Made by a program: the position numbers and the translations under genes. This document shows, piece by piece, positions 26,793 to 34,899 of a stretch of DNA of 64,000 bases; positions within the stretch are counted from its first letter, which is position 1; every line of letters begins with the position of its first letter. The stretch comes from Pseudoxanthomonas winnipegensis (lineage in GTDB: Bacteria > Pseudomonadota > Gammaproteobacteria > Xanthomonadales > Xanthomonadaceae), in assembly GCF_004283755.1 (NCBI RefSeq), contig NZ_SHMH01000006.1, positions 248,001 to 312,000 on the forward strand, given 5' to 3'. The notes under the pieces are model-generated. The model searched no databases and was not told the origin of the DNA. It saw only the letters and a program-made list of their open reading frames with translations.

Positions 26793-29171
26793 ATGGATTC
26801 GCGGCAATCACGACATGTCGTTCGCAGCATGCTGTTCTGGATCGCCGTCGCGCTGAGCGGCGCGGTCGACGCACAGGAAGTCACACGCAAGAGCGAAAAG
26901 CAGCCCACGGACTCCGGGCAGGACGACCCGTCGACCCAGTCTGCCGTCCAACTCGACACCGTCCAGGTCACCGGCACCCGCATCAAAGGCGGCACCACGC
27001 CTTCGCCGGTGATCACCATCGACAGCACGCGCATCCGCGAGGAAGGCTTCACCGACCTGGGCGAAGTGATCCGCAGCCTGCCGCAGAACTTCGGGGGCGG
27101 ACAGAATCCGGGGGTAGCGGTGGGTGCAACGGCGGGCGCAGGAGGCCTGGCCAACCAGAATGTCACCGGCGGCTCCGCGTTGAACCTGCGCGGGCTCGGC
27201 CCGGACGCGACACTGACTCTGCTCAACGGCCGGCGTCTGTCGTACGGTGGCTTCGTCCAGGCGGTGGATATCAGCGCGATTCCCCTCGAGGCGGTCGATC
27301 GTATCGAGATCGTGCCGGATGGCGCGTCCGCGCTCTACGGCTCCGACGCGGTCGGGGGTGTGGGTAACGTCATCCTCAAGCGCGATTACCAGGGTGCCAA
27401 GCTTGGTTGGCGTTACGGTGGCGCGACCGATGGCGGTCTGAACACGCGCGAGTATACCGCCACCGCCGGCATGACTTGGTCCGGCGGCGGGCTGCTCGTC
27501 GCCGGGCAAAGCACCTCGGTCGATCCGATCTATGCGCGCCAACGTGACTACACGCGGCAGATGTTCGATCCCAGCACGCTGTATCCGGGCAGCGATCTGC
27601 GCAGTGGGCTAGTGACCTTGCACCAGGCGCTCGACGGGGTGGCTGAGCTTCATCTGGATGCGCTTCGGACCAACAGGGCTCAGCAAGTCTACCCGTGGAA
27701 CACCGGATTGACGTCCTACCACTATCGCACCACGCCAGATTCGCGCGTTGCGTATCTCTCGCCTTCGGTCGACTTCCGTTTATCGGGAGGCTGGACGGCG
27801 TCCCTATCCGGGGGCTGGGGCAAGGACGAGACGGTCCAGCATCAATCGACCGTGGATAACGCGACCGGCGCGTCCCAGCTGGTGGTGCGCGAGTGCTACT
27901 GCAACGAGGTCCGTGCATGGGATGCGGACGTGGAAGGCCCACTGTGGTTTGCGCAAGCGGGCGAAACGCGACTGGCCTTGGGCATCGGCGGCAGAAAGAA
28001 CGCATTCACCTACCACGACCTGATAAACGACTCGGATGTCGCGCGGGGCGAGGAGCACAACCGGTTTGCCTATGCGGAACTGAGTGTGCCCCTGATCGGA
28101 GTGTCGCAAGGGGTCGTGGGCGTGCGTCGGCTGGCCCTGACGGCCGCACTGCGCACTGAGGACTACAGCAGCTTCGGTCGGGTGACCGTGCCCAAGCTCG
28201 GCATCATCTACGATCCCAACGACTCGCTCACGCTCAAGGGCTCCTGGGGCAAGTCGTTCAAGGCCCCCACGCTGTTCCAGCGCTACCAGTCGCGCACCGT
28301 CTTCCTGGACCCCGCGGCCTGGTATGGCGGAGCGGACGATGCGGCGCCGGTCCTCGCGACCTTCGGGGGTGAAGTCGACTTGCGGCCGGAACGCGCTCTT
28401 ACGCGCACTCTCTCGCTTGCCGTCCACCCCAAGTCATGGCCAGGCTTCGAGACGGAGCTCACATGGTTTGACGTGGATTACAGCGGGCGTGTAGTCCAGC
28501 CCATCACCGATTACGGCAACGCGTTGGGGAATCCGGACTACGCGCAGTTCATCGAGTATGCGCCTGCACCACAGCGCCAGGCGGAGGTCCTGGCTGCTGG
28601 CGGCACGTTCTACAACGAGACTGGACAACCTTACGACTCCTCTAACGTGTCGGCGATACTCGCTGCGCAATACGTCAATGTCGCTCGACAGCGCATCAAG
28701 GGTGTCGACCTGTCGACAAGCTATCGAATGGATCTGGACGCAGGTCGGGTGACGCTGCGCGGCGCGGGCACTTGGTTGAATAGCACGCAACAGAACTCGG
28801 ATTCCACTTCGCCTTATGACGTATCCGGGCGCCTCTTCAACCCAGCCAAGCTTAACGCGAGAGTAGGGGCCGTCTGGGATCTTGCCGAACTGGGCTTTTC
28901 GGCTTTCGCCAACTACACCGGTGGTGTCACTGACACGGCGAGTCGCCGAAAGACCGCTTCGTTCACCACTTTCGATGCGACGGTGCGGTACGTGCCTTTG
29001 GGCGGTTCCGGTCCCATCTCGGGCATCGAAATCGCGCTCGCGCTGCAGAACCTGTTGGACAGAGCGCCTCCATCCTATAGGGCACTGTCTCCCGACCGCC
29101 CGCCGTACGACTCGACCAACTACTCGGCCATCGGGCGGTTCGTCAGTCTGTCGGTTTCGCGGCGCTGGTAG
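26793..29171 (+). CDS. TonB-dependent outer-membrane receptor of the lasso locus
   Basis: Predicted 792-residue TonB-dependent receptor. A signal peptide ends near VDAQE. A TonB-box-like region and plug follow (LDTVQVTGTRIKGG, LNLRGLGPDATLTLLNGRRL, VDRIEIVPDGASALYGSDAVGGVGNVILK), then a beta-barrel ending in SLSVSRRW. The plug style, with a glycine-rich insert around residues 100-130, is that of the receptors paired with lasso isopeptidases. The start 26793 (MDSRQSRH) follows GGGGAAG; the frame upstream is not signal-like. The isopeptidase gene follows after 48 bases, so one operon is likely. The predicted job is to import the intact lasso peptide, or a ligand it carries, into the periplasm. 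Confidence 0.92.
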   Translation: MDSRQSRHVVRSMLFWIAVALSGAVDAQEVTRKSEKQPTDSGQDDPSTQSAVQLDTVQVTGTRIKGGTTPSPVITIDSTRIREEGFTDLGEVIRSLPQNFGGGQNPGVAVGATAGAGGLANQNVTGGSALNLRGLGPDATLTLLNGRRLSYGGFVQAVDISAIPLEAVDRIEIVPDGASALYGSDAVGGVGNVILKRDYQGAKLGWRYGGATDGGLNTREYTATAGMTWSGGGLLVAGQSTSVDPIYARQRDYTRQMFDPSTLYPGSDLRSGLVTLHQALDGVAELHLDALRTNRAQQVYPWNTGLTSYHYRTTPDSRVAYLSPSVDFRLSGGWTASLSGGWGKDETVQHQSTVDNATGASQLVVRECYCNEVRAWDADVEGPLWFAQAGETRLALGIGGRKNAFTYHDLINDSDVARGEEHNRFAYAELSVPLIGVSQGVVGVRRLALTAALRTEDYSSFGRVTVPKLGIIYDPNDSLTLKGSWGKSFKAPTLFQRYQSRTVFLDPAAWYGGADDAAPVLATFGGEVDLRPERALTRTLSLAVHPKSWPGFETELTWFDVDYSGRVVQPITDYGNALGNPDYAQFIEYAPAPQRQAEVLAAGGTFYNETGQPYDSSNVSAILAAQYVNVARQRIKGVDLSTSYRMDLDAGRVTLRGAGTWLNSTQQNSDSTSPYDVSGRLFNPAKLNARVGAVWDLAELGFSAFANYTGGVTDTASRRKTASFTTFDATVRYVPLGGSGPISGIEIALALQNLLDRAPPSYRALSPDRPPYDSTNYSAIGRFVSLSVSRRW

Positions 29172-29219
29172 GAGCGGTCCAGGACTTCATGTGTCGGTCA
29201 ACAGAATAGAGAAGACGTC

Positions 29220-31304
29220 ATGCCTGGATTGCCTCAAGCCAACGTCAGGAATGGAATCGGCGCACTGCTGATCACTCTGATCCTCTACGCACAAGTGTCC
29301 TACGCGACGACGATCCGCGAGCTGGTTGAGGTCGTGGACATCGGCAATTTATCGATCTCGCCGGACGGCCAACTCGTGGCGTTCCGCACCGAGCGGGCCT
29401 CAATCGAACGCAACACCTATCAGACGATCTGGTTTGTACAGCCCGTCGACGGCTCGTCGCCGCCCCGCAGGCTGGGCGACGGGGGCGAGGCGCTGCGCGA
29501 CACTGGTGGCTATGCAAGGCGGGAGCCGCCCAAGTGGTCACCGGATGGCAAGTGGCTGTTCTATCGCGCGGCGATAGACGGAAGAATCGACGTGTGGCGT
29601 GCGGCGACCGATGGATCCCGCACCGAGCAGATCACCCACGATCCGGCCAACGTCAGGGCCTTCGATCTGGGGGTTGACGGGAGGTCGCTCCGCTACAGCG
29701 TGGGCGCCTCGCGCGACGAGGTAGCCAGTGCCGAGATGGCGGAATACGACAATGGCATTCACCTTGACGGAAGCGTATCGCTGGCCGACGGCCTGTTCCG
29801 CTCGGGCTTTCAGGAGGGTCGTCTGGCCACCCAGCGGCAGGATCGGAGTGGAGAGTACCGCCCGCTCCTCGCCGACCAGGCCGATCGATGGAAGCTGTTG
29901 AACCTGTCTGACGGCAACGTGGTGTCATTGGCGAAAGACGCTACTACGGGCGGGATGGCAGTGGTTGTCGAACCAAATCCAGGCGACGAACGCTTCTCGG
30001 CATCTGTTCGGGAACCGGGCGGCGGTCGGATTGCGGCGCTAAGACAGGGGCAGAGCACTGTCGGCGAGCGCGAGGCCCATCCCAATCTGGTGGCCCTTCG
30101 GACTGATGGCGACAGGCATCCCGCCACGTGTGACGCAAGCGCATGTATCAGCAGGGTGATCACGGCGATCACCTGGCGTCCCGCGAGTGACGAGGTGTTG
30201 TTCACCACCACCTCGCGCGAGGCAGGATTTGCGCAGTCAATCTTCCGATGGAATGTGCTGACTGGCGAGGTGCGGCGCGTCGCCGACTCGGTGGGCGAAC
30301 TCTCGGATGGGAACCGGCTGGATCCCGGCGCTTGCGCGGCGACACGGGCTGCCATGATCTGTGTCGCGGCCAGCGCGGACCAGCCACCACGACTGGAGCG
30401 CGTCGATCTGAGTAACGGCCAGCGTCACATTCTGTTCGAACCCAATCAGCTGCTCGCGAGGGACCTGGCGCAAGCTCCTCGGGTTCGCCTGATCCAATGG
30501 ACTGACGCGCAGGGAATCCGATACTCGGGCCAGTTCTACCCAGCATCGAGAGTCGATGCGCGGCCATCGCCGCTGTTCATCGCATACTATCGATGCGCGG
30601 GCTTTCTGCGCGGAGGAATGGGTGACGAATGGCCGCTCGCGGTGCTGGCCCAGCAAGGAATCGCCGCACTCTGCGTTAATGGCGCGCCGCACGTCGATGA
30701 CGCCTTGGTTCGCTACGACCAGGCCACCGGCGCAATCGAGAGGATTGTGCAGTCTCTCGCTAAGGCCCGCGAGATCGATCCATCCCATGTGGGGCTTGGA
30801 GGCTTGAGCTTTGGCGCAGAGGTCTCGATGTGGGCCGCCATGTACTCAGACATTCCCCGCGCCATTTCGATCAGTACGCCGGTTGCGTCACCCTCGCTTT
30901 GGACGTTCATGGGCCTCTGGGCAGGCAACAACGCGGATCGCATGCAACGCTTCTGGCAGGTCGGGTCTCCGGAGCAGACTGCGGAGCGCTGGCGCAAGCT
31001 CTCGCCTGCCTACGACCCCGCGCGCGTCAAGACGCCCGTGCTGATGCAGATGTCCGAACAGGAGTTTCGGGTCTCACTGGATTACGCGGTGCCCATGATC
31101 AAGAGCAGGCGAGCCGACGCATATGTCTTCCCAAACGAGCCGCATCAGAAGTTCCAGCCGCGGCACAAGTTGGCGGTATACCAGCGCAATCTGGACTGGT
31201 TTCGCTTCTGGTTGCTTGACTTGGCAGATCCCGATCCGGCGAAAGCCAGCCAGTACGCTCACTGGCGAGAAATCCTCGACGCGCAGCGCCACCCTTCGCG
31301 CTAG
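29220..31304 (+). CDS. AtxE2-like lasso peptide isopeptidase (S9 prolyl-oligopeptidase family)
   Basis: 694-residue serine hydrolase with a signal peptide or anchor (residues about 12-30). An N-terminal beta-propeller (SISPDGQLVAFRTER, PKWSPDGKWLFYRA) precedes a C-terminal alpha/beta-hydrolase domain. The nucleophile is S530 in GGLSFGAEV. Acid candidates are E613/E615 in MSEQEF, and the likely histidine is H642 in EPHQKFQPRHK. As I recall, the AtxE2 triad is Ser527, Glu610 and His638, so both spacing and the unusual Glu fit. Such enzymes hydrolyse the isopeptide bond of a threaded lasso peptide. Its position after a TonB-dependent receptor and next to lasso A-B-C genes makes the assignment strong. 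Its stop overlaps the convergent cyclase gene stop in CTAG. Confidence 0.93.
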   Translation: MPGLPQANVRNGIGALLITLILYAQVSYATTIRELVEVVDIGNLSISPDGQLVAFRTERASIERNTYQTIWFVQPVDGSSPPRRLGDGGEALRDTGGYARREPPKWSPDGKWLFYRAAIDGRIDVWRAATDGSRTEQITHDPANVRAFDLGVDGRSLRYSVGASRDEVASAEMAEYDNGIHLDGSVSLADGLFRSGFQEGRLATQRQDRSGEYRPLLADQADRWKLLNLSDGNVVSLAKDATTGGMAVVVEPNPGDERFSASVREPGGGRIAALRQGQSTVGEREAHPNLVALRTDGDRHPATCDASACISRVITAITWRPASDEVLFTTTSREAGFAQSIFRWNVLTGEVRRVADSVGELSDGNRLDPGACAATRAAMICVAASADQPPRLERVDLSNGQRHILFEPNQLLARDLAQAPRVRLIQWTDAQGIRYSGQFYPASRVDARPSPLFIAYYRCAGFLRGGMGDEWPLAVLAQQGIAALCVNGAPHVDDALVRYDQATGAIERIVQSLAKAREIDPSHVGLGGLSFGAEVSMWAAMYSDIPRAISISTPVASPSLWTFMGLWAGNNADRMQRFWQVGSPEQTAERWRKLSPAYDPARVKTPVLMQMSEQEFRVSLDYAVPMIKSRRADAYVFPNEPHQKFQPRHKLAVYQRNLDWFRFWLLDLADPDPAKASQYAHWREILDAQRHPSR

Positions 31305-33058
31305 CTCTGCTTCGAGCAGGACTGCTGTTGCACCCAGTTCTCGACCGCGCAAAGGTGGAACACGCGCATGAAGGTGGCTTCGCTGGCAGGCTCGCTTGTT
31401 GTCGCGAGAGCTCGCAATGCATCTGCGTCAAGAATCCCTTGAGCCTGCAGGAAACCTTCGGTGAGGAATCGCAGCATGTCGGGGCTGCGACGCCTATAGA
31501 TTGCTCCCAGGTAGGCAGTGAAGGTGCCCTTGCTCTTCCGGTTAAGGACGTTGCCTGGCAATCGATCTGCAAACGCCTGCCGCGCCACCGCTCGATTCTG
31601 TCCTTCGCGAAACCACATCCAACTCGGTACGCGCAGGCAGGCCTCAACGACCGGCTGAGCTAGAAGCGGCATACGAAGCGGGCGGACTAAGCCGCGAGCG
31701 CAGCCCTCCCGAAACAATTGGGTCGACGCCAGCTCCGCAATGCGCTCGCGATCGCCGACCAGTGCAGCATTGGGCCCGATATTCCAGGGATGCGCTTCCG
31801 GATCGCGGACTTCAACGCCCTTCTTAAGGAAGTCTGTCTTTGCGGAAACCGGCGGCCGCTCAACGAGAAGTCGACGTATCGCAAGGCGGCCTGCCTTCCA
31901 GACAGTACACTGATGAAACTCCGCAAGATCGCGCACGGTGCGCAAACCTTCGCCCAGGCCCGCGCTCCGCAAGGCGTCAGCAGCGGGCGATGCGGTGGAG
32001 AGGAAGCAGAACACACTGTCACCACCTGCACCTGAAAAGTAGGCGTCACACCCGCACGCTTGTGCTGTTCTGCCCATGACACGATTGACCGCGAACTGAA
32101 GCATCCCGATGCATGGGCCGCAGAATTCACGAGGTACTGGGTAGTTGAAGGGTGCCTCGTCGTAACCAAGCTCAAGCACGGACAACGGAGCGCCAAGCAT
32201 GTCTGCGACCGACTGCGCGTAGTCCGTTTCGTCAGTCCCTGGTAGAGGCGTGATCAGTGATTGACACGCGACTCGGGCAGAGGTCTTCGCTAGGCTTATC
32301 CCCACGATGGAGGAGTCAAGCCCACCTGAAAGTTCGAGTAATACATTCTTGTGCCGCCCCGCATAAGCGCGGACCACCATGTCAATCGATTGCCTGACCA
32401 GAAGCGCAGCATCTTTGAAGTTCGAACAGCGCTGGTCGCCACCGACAAAATCCCAAGGTGACCATACGCATGTGACACGGTGTTCTTCGCGTGAGGCGCG
32501 CAGTACGCTTCCGGGAGGCAGCTCGGAGACGTTCAGCAGCCCGGTCGAAGATGACTTCAGATTGGGATAAGCAAGGGAGCGGACGATCCCGGCTGGATCG
32601 ACACGCCGTTCATATAGCCCCAATCGGATGGCGAGGGTGATATCCGACGTGATGAACCCTTCCGCCTCCCCTAGCGAGTAAACGCACTGTAGGGCGCTCG
32701 CTGGGCTGGGGCTGCGCATGAGCGTGATCGCGTAGTCGTCACCCGGGACTTGTTGCAGGAGGACGTAGTCTCCCCAACATGCAGTCAGTACAAACTCAAG
32801 AGCCGCCTTGGATGAGGCTGCCCCGAGCAATCTGGTCGCGTCGGTAATTCGCGTTCCATCGCGGGAGAACAGTTCACCCAGCACCAAGTCACCGTTCGCG
32901 AATCGCAGGACATCGTCTGCTTCGGAGACATAGACGATGCCATCACCCAACACGGCGAGAGCCCGTAGGCCCATTGTTTGGAGCCTCCCACGGATTGCTG
33001 CCCGACGAGACGAATGCTGATGGCCGCAAGCAACGTGGACGAAGTACTTGATCGCCAT
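31301..33058 (-). CDS. Lasso peptide macrocyclase (asparagine-synthetase homologue, C protein)
   Basis: 585-residue enzyme predicted to adenylate the side chain of core Glu8 and close the isopeptide bond with Gly1. The N-terminal region has a degraded glutaminase-like fold without a catalytic Cys2, as expected for lasso C proteins, which need no ammonia. The synthetase domain begins about residue 215, with the pyrophosphate-binding motif LELSGGLDSS (residues 241-250), DETDY, YFSGAGGDSVF and KGTFTAYLG. The start is the ATG at 33058, overlapping the B stop by one base (TCAT on the plus strand). An upstream in-frame start at 33289 would run through the B gene. It ends convergently on the isopeptidase gene. 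Confidence 0.94.
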   Translation of the reverse strand: MAIKYFVHVACGHQHSSRRAAIRGRLQTMGLRALAVLGDGIVYVSEADDVLRFANGDLVLGELFSRDGTRITDATRLLGAASSKAALEFVLTACWGDYVLLQQVPGDDYAITLMRSPSPASALQCVYSLGEAEGFITSDITLAIRLGLYERRVDPAGIVRSLAYPNLKSSSTGLLNVSELPPGSVLRASREEHRVTCVWSPWDFVGGDQRCSNFKDAALLVRQSIDMVVRAYAGRHKNVLLELSGGLDSSIVGISLAKTSARVACQSLITPLPGTDETDYAQSVADMLGAPLSVLELGYDEAPFNYPVPREFCGPCIGMLQFAVNRVMGRTAQACGCDAYFSGAGGDSVFCFLSTASPAADALRSAGLGEGLRTVRDLAEFHQCTVWKAGRLAIRRLLVERPPVSAKTDFLKKGVEVRDPEAHPWNIGPNAALVGDRERIAELASTQLFREGCARGLVRPLRMPLLAQPVVEACLRVPSWMWFREGQNRAVARQAFADRLPGNVLNRKSKGTFTAYLGAIYRRRSPDMLRFLTEGFLQAQGILDADALRALATTSEPASEATFMRVFHLCAVENWVQQQSCSKQS

Positions 33059-33720
33059 CAGACCACCTTGATGGGCGTGTACGCCCGGGTATTGCCGACG
33101 TTGTCGTTCAGGAGGGTCTGTCCCGCCTGAAGCCAGCAATGCGCGGTGAAAGGCTCGCCTGTGACCCCGAATACGAGCTTTGGGTATAAGCCGCGTCTGC
33201 CTAAGAACTTCATCATCGCCAAAGAGTCGAGAAGGCACCGGGTGGGCGTAGCCACATACTTCCTGGTCTTTAGAAAAGCGCCTGACCAACGGGCCATATC
33301 CAGCTGTACGGCGGCATCCTGGGTGCTGGACCTATTCGCTGAACAAGCGACGCACCACCTGAGTGTGGGCTCAAGGCCGTACTTGTTGAGCCGCCGCTTG
33401 GTCTGGTGAACGATGGCGGCGACCTCGAAGAACAGCAAAGCACCGTGGCGCTGTTCCATCGACGGCATTTCCAGCACGCTGAACGACGTGAGCTCTGCCT
33501 GGGCTGTGCAGGGCAAGCCGTCCTCGGCATCGTTAAGAACGCCACATTCGACTAGCACCCGACCGGCGTGTGAGTCGCTCGGGTCATTGAGAAGCGAAAG
33601 AAACAGGTGCTCCATCTCGTTGCATAGCCTGAAGTATCGATCTGCTCTGGCGTCTAGAAAGAACGGCCTGCCATCGATCAGGCAGAACGAGAGGTGCTCA
33701 CGAAGCTGATAGCCGGACAT
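33058..33720 (-). CDS. Lasso peptide B protein: RRE domain fused to a transglutaminase-like leader protease
   Basis: 220-residue single-chain B protein. Residues 1-80 form a PqqD-like RiPP recognition element (YQLREHLSFCLIDGRPFFLDARADRYFRL) that should bind the leader. The remainder is the cysteine protease, with C162 (ATPTRCLLDSLAMM), H194 (FTAHCWLQ) and D206 (LNDNVGNT) as the likely triad. I choose the ATG at 33720. The in-frame GTG at 33747 lies in the stem of the A-B hairpin (33738-33761). The order A-B-C with B and C overlapping gives fixed stoichiometry of the two enzymes. No separate B1 gene is needed. Confidence 0.93.
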   Translation of the reverse strand: MSGYQLREHLSFCLIDGRPFFLDARADRYFRLCNEMEHLFLSLLNDPSDSHAGRVLVECGVLNDAEDGLPCTAQAELTSFSVLEMPSMEQRHGALLFFEVAAIVHQTKRRLNKYGLEPTLRWCVACSANRSSTQDAAVQLDMARWSGAFLKTRKYVATPTRCLLDSLAMMKFLGRRGLYPKLVFGVTGEPFTAHCWLQAGQTLLNDNVGNTRAYTPIKVV

Positions 33721-33737
33721 GTGCTTGGCAGAGGAAG

Positions 33738-33761
33738 CGAGGCGCACTTCCGTGCGCCTCG
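33738..33761 (-). promoter_or_regulatory. Intercistronic hairpin between lasso A and B genes
   Basis: Perfect 10-bp stem CGAGGCGCAC / GTGCGCCTCG with the loop GGAA on the transcript (a GNRA tetraloop), 9 bases after the precursor stop codon. There is no T tract, so it is probably not a full terminator. It would stabilise the 3' end of the precursor message or partly stop transcription, giving more precursor than enzymes. Confidence 0.85.
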
Positions 33762-33770
33762 CGGCCCCAC

Positions 33771-33911
33771 TCAGTCAGAAATGCCCACATCCTGGCGGTG
33801 CCCGACGATTTCATTGGTCGTCATGCCCGCCCCCTTGGTCTCCACACTGGCCACGCCCAGCTCGATGATGTCCGTGGACGCGGTGTCGCGTGCCTTCTCG
33901 TTGGTGTCCAT
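33771..33911 (-). CDS. Lasso peptide precursor (A gene), 46 residues
   Basis: Start ATG at 33911 behind a good AAGGAG site, stop at 33771-33773. The leader is residues 1-26. It begins MDTNEKARDTASTD and ends IIELGVASVETK, with the LG.AS..T pattern of proteobacterial lasso leaders and Thr at position -2. The predicted core is residues 27-46, GAGMTTNEIVGHRQDVGISD. Gly1 (codon 33831-33833) and Glu8 (codon 33810-33812) would form an 8-residue ring, leaving a 12-residue tail. My hand-calculated monoisotopic mass for the full core minus one water is 2037.95. It stands directly upstream of B and C on the same strand. The pattern N-E-x-x-G-H recalls rhodanodin from memory; unverified. Confidence 0.93.
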   Translation of the reverse strand: MDTNEKARDTASTDIIELGVASVETKGAGMTTNEIVGHRQDVGISD

Positions 33912-33929
33912 CGCTGTCTCCTTGGGTTG

Positions 33930-33950
33930 TGTCATGGCGATTCCATGACA
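33930..33950. promoter_or_regulatory. Palindrome TGTCATGG-N5-CCATGACA upstream of the lasso precursor gene
   Basis: Perfect 8-bp inverted repeat with a 5-base spacer (CGATT), 19 bases before the precursor ATG and just upstream of its ribosome-binding site. It may be the operator of the adjacent GntR regulator or a 5'-leader hairpin. It differs from the XRE-type palindromes. Confidence 0.75.
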
Positions 33951-34024
33951 GGATCAGCCTGGGATGGCGAGGGTGTGTTCTCAAGTAATTTCTGTTGTGT
34001 ATTTGAAGAATTCTTTTCGCTCGC

Positions 34025-34648
34025 TTAGTGCAGCCGGTCGCGGCGCTCGGCCAGCAGGGCGACGATCTGCGGGACCAGTTGCCTGCGATGGGCGTGATAG
34101 TCGCGCAGCGCCTGTTCCAGGCGTCGGAGGTCATGGGCGACGAAGAGCTGCTTGAGTCGATCCAGCTCCTCCGGCACGTCGATCTTCAACTCCAACGAGG
34201 CGCGGCGGATCGGCGCCAGGCAGTCGTTGGCGCGGCGCACGGCCTGATGCAGCGACCACTGTCCGCTGCTGCGCGCAATCGCGTCGAACAGTTTCCACGT
34301 CCGCTTCGGCAGGTCGTCGTCGACGGCGGCCAGCACATTGAAGTGCGCCGATTCCTTGCGTACAGGCGAGGCGCAGGCCATGACCAGCAGTTGCTCCATC
34401 CAGTCGTACTGGTCGCGAAGACCCAGCTCGGTGGGCAGCGGCACCTGGAAGCCGTGGCGTGGGTGATCGACGATCACGCCTTCGCCCGCGAGGCGATACA
34501 GCGCGCATCGCACGGGTGTCTGGCTCATATGAAACTCGTGGGCGAGCGATGCCGGGTCGATGCGTTCGCCCGGGACATAGCGCCCCGACTGCAGGGCGCG
34601 CCTGACCGTGCTGTACAGCAGTGCCGTCTTGGACCGTACTGGATCCAT
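34025..34648 (-). CDS. GntR-family transcriptional regulator of the lasso locus
   Basis: 207-residue regulator. The N-terminal winged helix (SKTALLYSTVRRALQSGRYVPGERIDPASLAHEFHMSQTPVR, GVIVDHPRHGFQV) is of the FadR/GntR type, followed by an all-helical FCD-like ligand domain. I use the ATG at 34648 (MDPVRSKTA); longer frames upstream are Arg-rich and unlikely. It is 113 bases upstream of the precursor gene and on the same strand. GntR regulators are frequent in proteobacterial lasso clusters, so control of the precursor promoter is likely. The palindrome at 33930-33950 is a candidate site. The effector is unknown. Confidence 0.88.
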   Translation of the reverse strand: MDPVRSKTALLYSTVRRALQSGRYVPGERIDPASLAHEFHMSQTPVRCALYRLAGEGVIVDHPRHGFQVPLPTELGLRDQYDWMEQLLVMACASPVRKESAHFNVLAAVDDDLPKRTWKLFDAIARSSGQWSLHQAVRRANDCLAPIRRASLELKIDVPEELDRLKQLFVAHDLRRLEQALRDYHAHRRQLVPQIVALLAERRDRLH

Positions 34649-34899
34649 CCTGCGTGTCCCCGTCCGTGTCGCGCCGCCTCCCCGCGCCCGATCGTACACG
34701 CATCGCCAGGAAGTTTTGGAAGCGGATATTGCGAAGATGCGTGCCTCAACAATGGTCGGCGGTAACCCTGGGTATCGACGTGACCGTAAGGCACGGGGCG
34801 CGTGTCGTCGACGAGCGTTTTCGTAGGTGCCCCTCTTTTCTTAAGCCCGCCGGGAGCTGGGACATGCATCACCCGACGTGCCTGGCGTAGGATCCGCCG

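Noticed and set aside
33694..33948. An 84-codon plus-strand frame over the lasso precursor
   Set aside because: It lies antisense to the precursor, which fits lasso rules and has a proper ribosome-binding site.
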